44,540 bases of DNA from Nitriliruptoraceae bacterium (GCA_003563915.1 PWTE01000116.1:1-44540), one strand, 5' to 3'; positions 19,224-27,127 are shown, numbered from the stretch's first letter. The notes: generated from the sequence alone by a model not told the origin. Made by a program: numbers and translations.

Positions 19224-19703
19224 TCAGGCGTCGCCGATGTGGGGCAGGACCGGGCTCGGCTCCTGCGAGCGCATGCGTCCCGAGAAGTCCCAGCTGCTCA
19301 AGGTGAGCCGGTCGATGCGGATCGCGACCTCGTCGTCGGCCTGGTCCCGCAGCCACGTCGCGAGGTCGTCGTTCACGGGGTCGAGGTAGCGATCCAGCAG
19401 CAGGTCCAGGGTCGACTGACCCAGGTCGCGGATGATCGTGGCGCGGCCCGTGCCGCGGACCCCACGGTAAGGCGGGAGGTCGGGAGCGATCTCGACGCCG
19501 ACCCGCGGATCCGCCCGGATGTGTCGGACGACGTCGGCGTCCGCGCCGGTCGCGCACCACAGCGCTCCGTCCGCGAAGCGGTACCACAGGGACACGACCA
19601 GTGGCCCGCGTGGGGCGAGGACCGCGAGACGGATCGGGATGCGGGCACCGTTCAGCCAGCGCTCGACCTGCTCAGCACCCCACGGGCCGGACACCAGCTC
19701 CAC
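19224..19703 (-). CDS. Pyridoxamine 5'-phosphate oxidase-family (split beta-barrel flavin/F420) protein
   Basis: A 159-residue split-barrel protein. Its N terminus has RLAVLAPRGPLVVSLWYRFADGALWCAT, as in small PNPOx-like proteins that bind FMN, F420 or heme, followed by VRHIRADPRVGVEIAPDLPPYRGVRGTGRATI. True pyridoxamine oxidases are longer, so this is more likely one of the uncharacterised reductases. The GTG start is preceded by AAGGAG. It is transcribed away from the Rrf2 gene at 19818; 112 bases separate it from the zinc-finger gene, where the candidate ECF promoter lies. Confidence 0.8.
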   Translation of the reverse strand: MELVSGPWGAEQVERWLNGARIPIRLAVLAPRGPLVVSLWYRFADGALWCATGADADVVRHIRADPRVGVEIAPDLPPYRGVRGTGRATIIRDLGQSTLDLLLDRYLDPVNDDLATWLRDQADDEVAIRIDRLTLSSWDFSGRMRSQEPSPVLPHIGDA

Positions 19704-19817
19704 CAGGTACTCCTTCGCGTGTGATCGGGTCCGGCACGGCAGGCTATTCGGTGGGCGGACACCGGCCTACGCCGGAACCTGTCACACAACTCAACGTTGA
19801 CCGGTACTTTAAGGGTC

Positions 19818-20306
19818 ATGAGGATGGAACTGGGCCGGCGGGCCGACTACGCGATCCGTGCTGCGGTGGACCTCGCACGACACCACGAGAGCGACGAGCG
19901 TCGCAAAGCTCGTGCCATCGCCGAGGAGATGGATATCCCGCCGAGCTACGTGCCGCAGATCCTCGCGGAACTGGTGCGTGCGGAACTGGCCATCTCCGTC
20001 GCTGGCCGCGACGGCGGGTACCGCCTCGCCCGGCCGGTTGACCAGGTCAGCTTGGTGGAGGTCATCCGCGCCGTCGAAGGTGATCTCCGGTCCACGGTCT
20101 GCCCTCTCCGGGGCGGCCCATGTCGCTGGGACGACGTCTGTGCTGTGCACGTGCCGTGGGCACGCGCGCAGCACGCCATGCTCGACGAGCTGGCGGAGAC
20201 CACCCTCGCGGAACTCGTCGAGATCGACACGGCGATCGACGCCGGGACCTACGAGATCCCGAGCGACGTGGCCCGTCCGCCGAAGGGGCCGGGGAGGCGC
20301 AACTGA
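19818..20306 (+). CDS. Rrf2-family regulator with three-cysteine Fe-S site (NsrR/IscR-like)
   Basis: A 162-residue winged-helix regulator. The DNA-binding part is ELGRRADYAIRAAVDLA ... IPPSYVPQILAELVRAELA, and the wing contains GRDGGYRLARP. Cys95, Cys102 and Cys108 (VCPLRGGPCRWDDVC) have C-x6-C-x5-C spacing, close to the Fe-S-binding C-x5-C-x5-C of NsrR and IscR. Such proteins sense nitric oxide or Fe-S status. ATG codons at 19818 and 19824 are both possible and the ribosome binding site is weak. The CAACGTTG palindrome about 20 bases upstream may be an operator. It faces the cupredoxin and oxidase-type genes, so NO-responsive control of that island is a reasonable inference. Confidence 0.88.
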   Translation: MRMELGRRADYAIRAAVDLARHHESDERRKARAIAEEMDIPPSYVPQILAELVRAELAISVAGRDGGYRLARPVDQVSLVEVIRAVEGDLRSTVCPLRGGPCRWDDVCAVHVPWARAQHAMLDELAETTLAELVEIDTAIDAGTYEIPSDVARPPKGPGRRN

Positions 20307-20339
20307 TCGGCGCGACGGATCGAGACCCATCGCGCCGAT
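20306..20339. terminator. Bidirectional hairpin between Rrf2 and cupredoxin genes
   Basis: ATCGGCGCGA and TCGCGCCGAT form a perfect 10-base stem around 14 bases, located precisely between the 3' ends of two convergent genes. A GC-rich terminator serving both strands is likely; there is no strong U-tract. Confidence 0.65.
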
Positions 20340-20348
20340 GGTCGCGTG

Positions 20349-20708
20349 TCACTCGACGACGAGGGTCCCGACCATCCCGGCCTCGGCATGCCCGGGGATC
20401 GTGCAGATGATGTCGTAGGTGCCAGCCGGCACGTTCACGGTCCCGGTCGCCGTCTCGCCAGCGTCGGCATGGATGTTGACGTCGAGTTCCTCGACCGCCC
20501 AGTCGTGCTCGACCGCGCCGACGTTGTCGAGTGTGATCTCCACGTCGGTGTCGGCCGCGATGGTGACGGTCTCGGGAGCGAACTCGAACTCGCTCGCCTC
20601 GATGACGACTGCACCGTCGGCGACGTCGCCATCACCGTCGTCGCCACACCCGAACAGGGCGATCGCGACGACCGCGAGAGCGGCGAGCAGGGGCCTACGG
20701 GTACGCAT
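20349..20708 (-). CDS. Lipoprotein cupredoxin (type 1 copper)
   Basis: A 119-residue secreted cupredoxin. A signal peptide of about 20 residues ends in a lipobox (IALFGC, Cys21), so it is probably anchored to the outer face of the membrane. The type 1 copper site is complete: His in VEHDW and Cys, His and Met in CTIPGHAEAGM. The start at 20708 has GGAAGGA upstream; the frame extends to 20858 but the added part is not a signal peptide. It resembles plastocyanin-like electron carriers. With a CuA-type subunit II encoded nearby, it may donate electrons to the heme-copper complex. Confidence 0.88.
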   Translation of the reverse strand: MRTRRPLLAALAVVAIALFGCGDDGDGDVADGAVVIEASEFEFAPETVTIAADTDVEITLDNVGAVEHDWAVEELDVNIHADAGETATGTVNVPAGTYDIICTIPGHAEAGMVGTLVVE

Positions 20709-20791
20709 GATGGTCCTTCCGGGGTTGGGATCTGCTGGGTTCACCTGCCGGGGTCGTCCGGGGGTGTGCGGTGGCGAGATGCGGTGGTCGA

Positions 20792-21151
20792 TCACCCGTC
20801 CACGAGCTCGATGCGCAGTTCCATGCCGGCATCGCGATGGCCGGGGATCGAGCACCACGCGGTCGTCGAAGCGGTCAGCGGACCGAGATCGACGGTGATC
20901 GACCCACCGGGCTGGACGTGGCCGGACTCCCAGCCGTCCTCGAGCACCAGGTCGTGGACGATGCCGCCCTCGTTGCGCAACTCGAGGCGCACGGTCTCGC
21001 CGGCCCGGACCTCGATGGCCTCTGGCTCGTAGTAGACGTCCTCGGCGATCACCAGCACGTCAGCGTCGCTGGGGGATCCGGTGGTGGTGGACCCGGCAAC
21101 ACAACCCATCAGGGCGAGCGATGAGGCGAGCAGCAGGGGCGAGGAGCGCAT
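20792..21151 (-). CDS. Second lipoprotein cupredoxin (type 1 copper)
   Basis: A 119-residue protein with a lipobox (LALMGC, Cys17) and a full type 1 copper site: His in GIVHDL plus Cys, His and Met in CSIPGHRDAGM. The same length, site spacing and orientation as the gene at 20349 indicate a tandem duplication followed by strong divergence. AGGAAG precedes the ATG. It is divergent from ctaA across a short region containing an 8-base inverted repeat, so the cupredoxins and the oxidase operon probably share control. Confidence 0.88.
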   Translation of the reverse strand: MRSSPLLLASSLALMGCVAGSTTTGSPSDADVLVIAEDVYYEPEAIEVRAGETVRLELRNEGGIVHDLVLEDGWESGHVQPGGSITVDLGPLTASTTAWCSIPGHRDAGMELRIELVDG

Positions 21152-21178
21152 CGGTCGATCTTCCTAGGTTGCAATGGA

Positions 21179-21211
21179 GCTTAACGTATAGTCTACTCAA
21201 AAACGTTAAGC
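21179..21211. promoter_or_regulatory. Inverted-repeat operator/promoter between cupredoxin and ctaA
   Basis: GCTTAACG (21179-21186) and CGTTAAGC (21204-21211) are perfect 8-base arms around a 17-base AT-rich spacer containing TATAGT. The AT content is far above the surroundings. TATAGT and AAAACGTTAAG both recur at 27109-27127, upstream of the COG2345 regulator, with shorter spacing. It is likely bound by a regulator common to both places, with the Rrf2 or COG2345 protein as candidates. Confidence 0.6.
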
Positions 21212-21247
21212 GTGAAACCAAGCAGTGAGGGTGTGATCGGAGGGCTG

Positions 21248-22273
21248 ATGGCCGCGAGGTCCGGTGCGGAACAGCAGGACCCACTGCGGTCGATACGCCG
21301 TCTGGCGATCGGCACGGCAGCGGCGACCCTGCTGCTGATCGCGATGGGCGGTGCCGTGCGGGCGACGGACTCCGGTCTGGCCTGTCCCGACTGGCCCGCC
21401 TGCTACGGCCAGTGGATCCCGCCGGCGGACCTCAACATGTGGCTCGAGCACAGCCACCGTCTGTGGGCCGGTGTCGTCGGCATCCTGATCCTGTGGCTGA
21501 CCGTCCTGGCCGTCATGCGCCGTCGTGACGACCCCCGCCTGTGGCGCCTCGCCGCGTTGGCGCTTGGGCTCGTCGTGGTGCAGTCGGGCCTCGGTGCGGC
21601 CGTCGTGCTGTTCCACCTGCGCGCGGGGCTCGTGACCTCGCACCTCGCGATGTCCTGGATCATCGTCGCCTCCCTGATCGTGCTCGCGGCCATGACGCGG
21701 CGCCCGGGCTCGACGACAGGGGACACGCGGGCGGTGATGCGGGTGGGGCGGTGGGCCTCGGTGGTCGCCGTCGCGGTCCTGGTGCAGGGGGCACTCGGGA
21801 GTCAGGCCACCGGTCGAGGCGCCGCCTACGTCTACAACGCCCTCCCCTTCTGGCTGGCCGACCAGACCTGGAGCGGGCACGCCCGCGAGTGGCTGCACCT
21901 CAGCCACCGCTTCGCTGGCTACCTGGTGGCCGGGTTCGTGGTGTGGTTGGCGGTCGCCGCCCGGCGCGAAGCTCGCCGGACAGCGGACGCACCACGTTGG
22001 CTCGTCGGTGTCCCGACGCTCGCGGCCGGGCTGGTCGTGGTCCAGGTGGGGCTCGGCATCAGCAACGTGCTCACCCGCGCCGAGGTGTGGAGCGCGATCG
22101 GTCACCTGACGGTCGCGAGCTGGCTGTTCGCTGCCGTGGTGGCGGCAGCGGCGCTCGGCGTCGCCCGCCCGCTGCCGCAGCCACCGCACCCGCAGCATGA
22201 CGACCGGGGCGACGCGTCGGTCGGCGTCCCTGAGCACCTTGGCGACATCGAGATGGAGGAGGTCGGACCGTGA
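21248..22273 (+). CDS. ctaA: Heme A synthase CtaA/COX15
   Basis: Eight-helix membrane enzyme oxidising heme O to heme A. It contains both heme-ligand histidine pairs: EHSHRLWAG and TSHLAMSW in the first half, LHLSHRFAGY and IGHLTVASW in the second. The GLACPDWPACYGQW loop carries the conserved extracytoplasmic cysteine pair. The ATG at 21248 has GGAGG upstream; the frame is also open from a GTG at 21212. The stop overlaps the next start (GTGA). Together with ctaB it implies that the adjacent complex, or another oxidase in the cell, uses A-type heme. Confidence 0.93.
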   Translation: MAARSGAEQQDPLRSIRRLAIGTAAATLLLIAMGGAVRATDSGLACPDWPACYGQWIPPADLNMWLEHSHRLWAGVVGILILWLTVLAVMRRRDDPRLWRLAALALGLVVVQSGLGAAVVLFHLRAGLVTSHLAMSWIIVASLIVLAAMTRRPGSTTGDTRAVMRVGRWASVVAVAVLVQGALGSQATGRGAAYVYNALPFWLADQTWSGHAREWLHLSHRFAGYLVAGFVVWLAVAARREARRTADAPRWLVGVPTLAAGLVVVQVGLGISNVLTRAEVWSAIGHLTVASWLFAAVVAAAALGVARPLPQPPHPQHDDRGDASVGVPEHLGDIEMEEVGP

Positions 22274-22446
22274 GCGAGGACGTGAGTGAGGACGTGGGCA
22301 AGGACCGGGGGGACCTCCCGTGGCAGCAGCGGATGCTTGACAACCTCTGGCTGCTGATCGCGATCAGCATCGTGGTCCCCGGCATCTTGTACCTGGGGTG
22401 GGGGCTGTGGGAACTGGTGGAGCTACCGACGTGGGGTGCCCGGTGA
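22270..22446 (+). CDS. Small single-span membrane protein, probable heme-copper subunit IIa-like
   Basis: A 58-residue protein beginning VSEDVSEDVGKDRG, with a charged N terminus and one hydrophobic helix (about 26-48, LWLLIAISIVVPGILYLGWGLW). Its GTG overlaps the ctaA stop and its TGA overlaps an alternative GTG of the subunit II gene, so coding is well supported. B-family (ba3-type) oxidases have a small single-helix subunit IIa, and this position directly before subunit II suggests the same role. Sequence similarity cannot be tested by eye. Confidence 0.75.
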   Translation: MSEDVSEDVGKDRGDLPWQQRMLDNLWLLIAISIVVPGILYLGWGLWELVELPTWGAR

Positions 22447-22475
22447 GTCGATCAGACGATGGCAGGGAGGACGGC

Positions 22476-23036
22476 ATGGCGGAGGAACCGACACAGGGTG
22501 AGCGCGAGCTGTCGACGCTGCTGCCCCCGAAGGACCGCTGGTGGGAGCGGCTGGGACCGGACGAGCGACGGTGGCTGACCATCGCCTTCGTGTGGTGCCT
22601 GGTGCTGTTCAGCGGCATGTACGTCTGGCTCGCGGTCGGCGATCAGCAGACCCCGGTCGAGTCGTACCGCATCGATCCGTTCGTGTTCCAGCAGGAGGTC
22701 GATGCGTTCGTCGAGGAGCACCAGGTCGACGAGATCCAGGGCGCTGCGGTGGTCGAGCCGCCGCCGGGCAGCGAGGTCTACCTCCACGCGAACCAGTTCG
22801 CCTTCCGGCCGGTGCTCAAGCTGCAGAAGGACGAGACCTACCGCCTGCTGGTGTCGTCCACCGATGTGCAGCACGGTCTGTCGCTGCAGCCCACGAACCT
22901 CAACTTCCAGGTGCTGCCCGGCTACCTCTACGTGATCGAGATCACGCCGGACGAGGTCGGGGAGTTCCCCATCATCTGCAACGAGTTCTGCGGGCTCGGT
23001 CACCACGTCATGACCGGCCTGATCGTCGTCGACTGA
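22476..23036 (+). CDS. Heme-copper oxidase/NO reductase subunit II with CuA
   Basis: A 186-residue subunit II with one N-terminal helix (about 33-54) and a periplasmic cupredoxin domain. All CuA ligands are present: His133 (VQHGLS) and Cys168, Glu170, Cys172, His176 and Met179 in CNEFCGLGHHVM. The single helix and short length are as in B-family (ba3) enzymes. The CuA centre should take electrons from a soluble or lipid-anchored donor, and two cupredoxins are encoded upstream. The ATG at 22476 follows AGGGAGG; a GTG at 22443 overlapping the preceding stop is possible. Confidence 0.92.
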   Translation: MAEEPTQGERELSTLLPPKDRWWERLGPDERRWLTIAFVWCLVLFSGMYVWLAVGDQQTPVESYRIDPFVFQQEVDAFVEEHQVDEIQGAAVVEPPPGSEVYLHANQFAFRPVLKLQKDETYRLLVSSTDVQHGLSLQPTNLNFQVLPGYLYVIEITPDEVGEFPIICNEFCGLGHHVMTGLIVVD

Positions 23037-23058
23037 CCCACTCGGAGGTTCATCAACC

Positions 23059-24861
23059 GTGGCTGCTCCTGCAACCCCCGCCCCCTCCCGGGTCTGTAAC
23101 GTCACCGGGTTCACGATCGAACGCAACGGCCAGCGGCTGGCCCTGGCCAACGGCGTGGTCGCCATCGCGCTGCTCGCCTTCGGTGGCTTCCAGGCGATCC
23201 TGATCGCCCTGGAACGTCAGGGACTGGCGATCAGCGCGGACTGGTGGTACCGGCTCATCGCCAGCCACGGCACCACCATGCTGCTGTTCTGGCTGCTGTT
23301 CTTCGAGGTCGCGGCCCTGTACTGGGGCTCGACGATGCTGCTCAACGCCCGCATGGTGGCGCCGAGGCTCGCCTGGGCGAACTTCGTGATGATGACCGCG
23401 GGGGTGCTCGCCGCGCAGTGGGCCATGCTCAGCGGCAACGCGACGGTGATGTTCACCGCGTACCCGCCACTCGAGGGCCATCCCATCTACTACGCCGGCG
23501 TGCTGCTGTTCGCCGTCGGGGTGCTGATCGCCTGCATCCACTTCTTCGCCAACGTGGTCGTGGCCAAGCGCGAACGCACCTACGAGGGCTCGTTGCCCCT
23601 GGTCGTCTACGGCCTGGCGGCGGCAGCGATCATCGCGCTCTACGCGCTCGGGACGGGTGCGGTCGCCTACGGCATGTTGTTCCTGAACTCGATCGGGCTG
23701 CTGGAGACCGTCGACCCGGCCACCTACCGGCTGTTCTTCTGGGGCATCGGGCACGGTGCGCAGCAGGTGAACCTCGCCGCCATGGTCGCCGTCTGGTACG
23801 CCCTCATCGCGCTGACGGTCGGTGGTCGGCCGGTCAACGAGGGGCTCTCGCGGGTGGCGTTCCTGCTCTACATCGCCTTCATCCACCTCGGCGCGGTCCC
23901 CCACCTGCTGGTCGACCCGGGGCTCGGGACCAGCCACCGGATCATGAACACGAGCTACATGCTCTACCTCGCGGTCCTCGCGAGCCTGATCCACGCGTTC
24001 TCGCTGCCGGCGTCGATCGAGGTCGCTCAGCGCGAACGTGGCTTCACGAAGGGGATGTTCCAGTGGCTGAAGAAGGGGCCGTGGCGAGAACCCGGCTTCT
24101 CCTCCCTGGTCCTGTCGATCGTCGTGTTCGGTTTCTTCGCCGGGGTGACGGGCGTGCTGATGGGCACGATGCAGTTGAACATGCTGGTCCACAACACCCT
24201 GTTCGTCCCGGGCCACTTCCACTCCACGGTGGTCTCCGGAACCACGCTGGCCTTCATGGGGATCAGCTACTACCTCGTACCGATCCTGAGCCAGCGGCGA
24301 CTCGTGGCGCCGAAGATGGCACGTTGGCAGCCGTACGTGTTCGCCGCCGGCGTGTTCACCTTCACCGTCGCGATGATGTTCGCCGGGCAGCTCGGTGTCC
24401 CGCGGCGCGTACCGGAACTCGGCTACGAAGCGGCACCCCTGGGCCTCGACCAGTTCGTCACGGGGCCGGTTCCGTTGATCATGCTCGTCGTGACCCTCGG
24501 CGGGGTGGTCGCGATCGTCGGCGGCATCATGTACGTCTACATCATGGTCATGACCCTGCTGAAGGGTGAACGGACCGAGACCCCTGACGACGGGCTGCGC
24601 ATCGCCTTCGGGCCGGCCGCACGGATGCGTGCGCCGGCCGGTGAGGGCGCGGTCGAGACCGCCGCGCCGACGGCGACGGTCACGGCCGACGGCGGGGAAC
24701 AGGAGCACGAGCACATCACCGGGCTCAAGGGCCGGTGGCGTCGCTGGACCAGGTTCGAGGCGCCAGGGACCTACCTGCTGGTGCTGATCTTCCTGGCCTG
24801 GTTCGTGGTCTTCTACGTGATCGCGCACGTGAACCTGTCGCAGTCCTGGCCGGTGGGCTGA
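23059..24861 (+). CDS. B-family heme-copper subunit I with altered CuB site; predicted NO reductase
   Basis: A 600-residue, 13-14-helix protein aligning well with Thermus ba3 subunit I. Heme ligands are intact: His70 (ASHGTTMLLFW), His386 and His388 (PGHFHSTVVSG). The CuB region is not. The helix VI His is kept (His232, GHGAQQVN), but the residue four later, the Tyr cross-linked to it in oxygen reductases, is Gln236. In helix VII the His-His pair is Pro281-His282 (AVPHLLVDPG, against LHHQFADPG in ba3). Loss of the tyrosine and a CuB ligand is known from non-canonical NO reductases of this superfamily (groups named sNOR, eNOR, bNOR, gNOR, nNOR). I cannot assign the group. The GTG start follows GGAGG by 11 bases. 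Confidence 0.88.
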   Translation: MAAPATPAPSRVCNVTGFTIERNGQRLALANGVVAIALLAFGGFQAILIALERQGLAISADWWYRLIASHGTTMLLFWLLFFEVAALYWGSTMLLNARMVAPRLAWANFVMMTAGVLAAQWAMLSGNATVMFTAYPPLEGHPIYYAGVLLFAVGVLIACIHFFANVVVAKRERTYEGSLPLVVYGLAAAAIIALYALGTGAVAYGMLFLNSIGLLETVDPATYRLFFWGIGHGAQQVNLAAMVAVWYALIALTVGGRPVNEGLSRVAFLLYIAFIHLGAVPHLLVDPGLGTSHRIMNTSYMLYLAVLASLIHAFSLPASIEVAQRERGFTKGMFQWLKKGPWREPGFSSLVLSIVVFGFFAGVTGVLMGTMQLNMLVHNTLFVPGHFHSTVVSGTTLAFMGISYYLVPILSQRRLVAPKMARWQPYVFAAGVFTFTVAMMFAGQLGVPRRVPELGYEAAPLGLDQFVTGPVPLIMLVVTLGGVVAIVGGIMYVYIMVMTLLKGERTETPDDGLRIAFGPAARMRAPAGEGAVETAAPTATVTADGGEQEHEHITGLKGRWRRWTRFEAPGTYLLVLIFLAWFVVFYVIAHVNLSQSWPVG

Positions 24862-24863
24862 CG

Positions 24864-25772
24864 ATGGCGACGACGACCTCGACGTGGCTGGCTGCGCCCG
24901 ACCGGGCGTGGACGGCCACGCTCGCGGATCTCGTCAGCCTCACGAAGCCGCGCATCATCGAACTGCTGTTGATCACGACGGTGCCGGCCATGGTCGCCGC
25001 CGCGGGGGGATGGCCGGGCGGGTGGCTGCTCTTCGCCACCGTCGTCGGAGGTGCCATGGTCTCCGGATCGGCACACGCGACGAACATGGTGCTCGACCGC
25101 GACATCGACGCGGCCATGGTTCGGACAGCCGGCCGGCCTCTCCCCTCCGGCCGGCTGGCACCGTCGACGGCACTCGCCTTCGCGACGGTGCTCCTGGTGG
25201 TCGGCAGCCTCACGGTCCTGGTCGGTGCCGGCTGGCTGCCGGCCACCCTCACCGTGGCTGCCTGGCTGTGGTACGTCGGCGTCTACACGTTGTTACTCAA
25301 GCGCCGCACCGTGCACAACATCACGATCGGTGGGCTCGCGGGGGCGCTGCCGCCAGCGATCGGATGGACCGCGGTCACCGGACGGCTCTCCGTCGCGGCG
25401 CTGCTGATGGTCGCGATCGTGACCCTCTGGACGCCGATCCACTTCTGGGCCCTGGCCATCGGGACGGGGCAGGACTACGCGAACGCGAAGGTCCCGATGC
25501 TCCCGGTGGTGCGCGGAGCCGATGCCGCTGCCCGGCAGGGCGCGGTCTACGCGTTGGCCACCGCGGTGAGCGCTCTGCTCCTGCCCGTCGCTGGGGTCGG
25601 CGGCATCCACCTGGTCGGGCCGGCGCTGCTGCTGGGGATCCTGCTGGTAGGTGCCGCGACGATGCTGGTCCGCGACCCCACCCCGCGCGCGGCCTGGCGC
25701 ACCTTCCACGTCTCCAACGGCTACCTCGCCGGACTCTTCGTCATGATCGCCGTGACCGCACCGATCGACTGA
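24864..25772 (+). CDS. ctaB: Protoheme IX farnesyltransferase (heme O synthase)
   Basis: UbiA-family membrane enzyme attaching a farnesyl group to heme B. The first diphosphate-binding motif is NMVLDRDIDAAMVRTAGRPL at about 73-92, and the second conserved loop is DYANAKVPMLPVVRG. Length is about 302 residues with eight to nine helices. The ATG lies 2 bases after the subunit I stop, so it is in the same operon. A frame extending upstream into subunit I is a shadow. Confidence 0.94.
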   Translation: MATTTSTWLAAPDRAWTATLADLVSLTKPRIIELLLITTVPAMVAAAGGWPGGWLLFATVVGGAMVSGSAHATNMVLDRDIDAAMVRTAGRPLPSGRLAPSTALAFATVLLVVGSLTVLVGAGWLPATLTVAAWLWYVGVYTLLLKRRTVHNITIGGLAGALPPAIGWTAVTGRLSVAALLMVAIVTLWTPIHFWALAIGTGQDYANAKVPMLPVVRGADAAARQGAVYALATAVSALLLPVAGVGGIHLVGPALLLGILLVGAATMLVRDPTPRAAWRTFHVSNGYLAGLFVMIAVTAPID

Positions 25773-25775
25773 ACG

Positions 25776-26891
25776 ATGGGATGCTGGCGCGGCGCTGTGG
25801 TGCTCGCGACGATCGCCTTCGGGGTGGTCGCGCCGTCGGGTCCGGCGGACGCCCACACGCGCACGGAGGAGACCACCAACGTCGAGAGCCGCGTCACCCA
25901 CGACCCTCTGCCTGACGGTGTCACCCTCACGGTGCACACGGGCGGCTTCCTCGTCGAGGTGGAGAACCAGACGGACGACGCGCTCGTCGTCCACGGCTAC
26001 GAGGGTGAGCCCTACCTGCGGATCGGTCCCGATGGGGTGGAACACAACCGGCGATCTCCCGCCACCTACCTCAACCAGGACCGCTACCGCCAGAGGGCGA
26101 TGCCGCCGGACGTCGATGCCGGGGCACCACCGGAGTGGATCAACATCGGCCATCAGCCCCGCTACACCTTCCACGATCATCGGACGCACTGGATGTCGCC
26201 GATGGCGCCCGGCTTCGTCGACGCCTCGCCCGTCGCCGAACTGTTGATGCGGACGGAACTGGTGGGACCGATCGGGCGTGCGGGCGAGGCTGCGGCGACC
26301 TTCCAGGAGTGGGAACTCCCGATCACCTACGCGGGATCGCTCCTCACCGTGCGGGGTGAGCTGCGCTGGCAGGATCCACCCCGACCGTGGCCGTGGTTGC
26401 TGCTTGCCGGACTCGCGGTCACCCCGGCGCTGCTGGGCTGGCGTTACCGCGACGACCCCGATCCTGGCAGGCTGGTGCGGCCGGCGGCGCTGGTCGTCGG
26501 AGCGGTCGCCATCATCAACGGCATCCACCTGGTGGACGACCTGATCGCGTGGCCGTCGGACCCGCTCGACGAGCTCTCGGGCCTGCTGCACACCAGCATC
26601 TTCCTGGTCGGTGGGATCGGCGGTGCCGCGTGGGCCTGGTTCGGGCGATCCGGGCGCCTGTTGGCGCTGGGCATCGGGTCGGGGGCGGTGCTCTACCACC
26701 AGGGGCTCGTGCACCTCCCGATGCTGTTCGCCTCGTTCTTCCCCACGGTGTGGCCCGACGGGTTGGTCCGGCTCACGGTGGCGCTCGGACTGTTGCAAGC
26801 CCTACCGGTCGCCACGCTGATCGTGGGCTCGCTGCGGCAGCAGGACCAGCTCACGCAGCCGGCTGGGCGCGAGGTGTCGGTGCCACGGTGA
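25776..26891 (+). CDS. Exported membrane protein with HDHRTHWM motif
   Basis: Unassigned protein of 371 residues following ctaB by 3 bases. A signal peptide (about 1-26, ending PADA) precedes an extracytoplasmic beta-rich domain of about 170 residues containing FHDHRTHWM at 132-140, a possible copper- or heme-binding cluster that I recall from uncharacterised actinobacterial membrane proteins near copper genes. Five or six hydrophobic helices follow from about 205 to 355, several with single histidines (GIHLVDD, LLHTS, VLYHQGLVHL). Its place at the end of the oxidase-type operon suggests a metal assembly or NO-related role. The 3' end overlaps the convergent small gene by 41 bases. Confidence 0.7.
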   Translation: MGCWRGAVVLATIAFGVVAPSGPADAHTRTEETTNVESRVTHDPLPDGVTLTVHTGGFLVEVENQTDDALVVHGYEGEPYLRIGPDGVEHNRRSPATYLNQDRYRQRAMPPDVDAGAPPEWINIGHQPRYTFHDHRTHWMSPMAPGFVDASPVAELLMRTELVGPIGRAGEAAATFQEWELPITYAGSLLTVRGELRWQDPPRPWPWLLLAGLAVTPALLGWRYRDDPDPGRLVRPAALVVGAVAIINGIHLVDDLIAWPSDPLDELSGLLHTSIFLVGGIGGAAWAWFGRSGRLLALGIGSGAVLYHQGLVHLPMLFASFFPTVWPDGLVRLTVALGLLQALPVATLIVGSLRQQDQLTQPAGREVSVPR

Positions 26892-27066
26892 CGAGCACCG
26901 CGCTGTCCTCCTCGGCGGTCATCCCGAGGAGCACCTGCTTCAGGGCTCCGCCCACCCCAGGCGTGAGGGTCCTGGCCGTCCGTCCCGACGGCTGAGCGCG
27001 AGCCGCGGCCAACGTCTCGGTCGCCATGGCCAGGAGGTCGAGCGGATGATCGGCAGGTGCGGTCAT
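26851..27066 (-). CDS. Small hypothetical protein (71 aa), possibly a truncated cupin-like protein
   Basis: Short frame with GGAG 7 bases before the ATG, divergent from the COG2345 regulator gene. It has a helical start (DHPLDLLAMATETLAAAR) and then ARTLTPGVGGALKQVLLGM, which looks like the first strands of small actinobacterial cupin proteins, but the barrel is not completed. No catalytic motif. Its promoter would share the AT-rich element at 27109-27127. Confidence 0.5.
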   Translation of the reverse strand: MTAPADHPLDLLAMATETLAAARAQPSGRTARTLTPGVGGALKQVLLGMTAEEDSAVLVTVAPTPRAQPAA

Positions 27067-27108
27067 GGCAGCTCCGGTGGAGGCAGCGGGTTGACGAATA
27101 ACCATAAG

Positions 27109-27127
27109 TATAGTACAAAACGTTAAG
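27109..27127. promoter_or_regulatory. AT-rich element shared with the ctaA promoter region
   Basis: TATAGT (27109-27114) is followed after 2 bases by AAAACGTTAAG (27117-27127). The same two blocks occur at 21187-21192 and 21200-21210, 7 bases apart. Here the left arm of the inverted repeat is degenerate (CATAAG). TTGACG lies at 27091-27096. It probably contains a promoter and binding site for the regulator gene or its divergent neighbour. Confidence 0.5.

Noticed and set aside
19792-19799. CAACGTTG palindrome before the Rrf2 gene as a proven autoregulatory operator
   Set aside because: An 8-base palindrome is too short and differs from the larger elements at 21179 and 27109, so it is mentioned only as a possibility.
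23053-24828. Minus-strand open frame of 591 codons
   Set aside because: Antisense to heme-copper subunit I; composition is Arg/Glu/His-rich with no fold signature.
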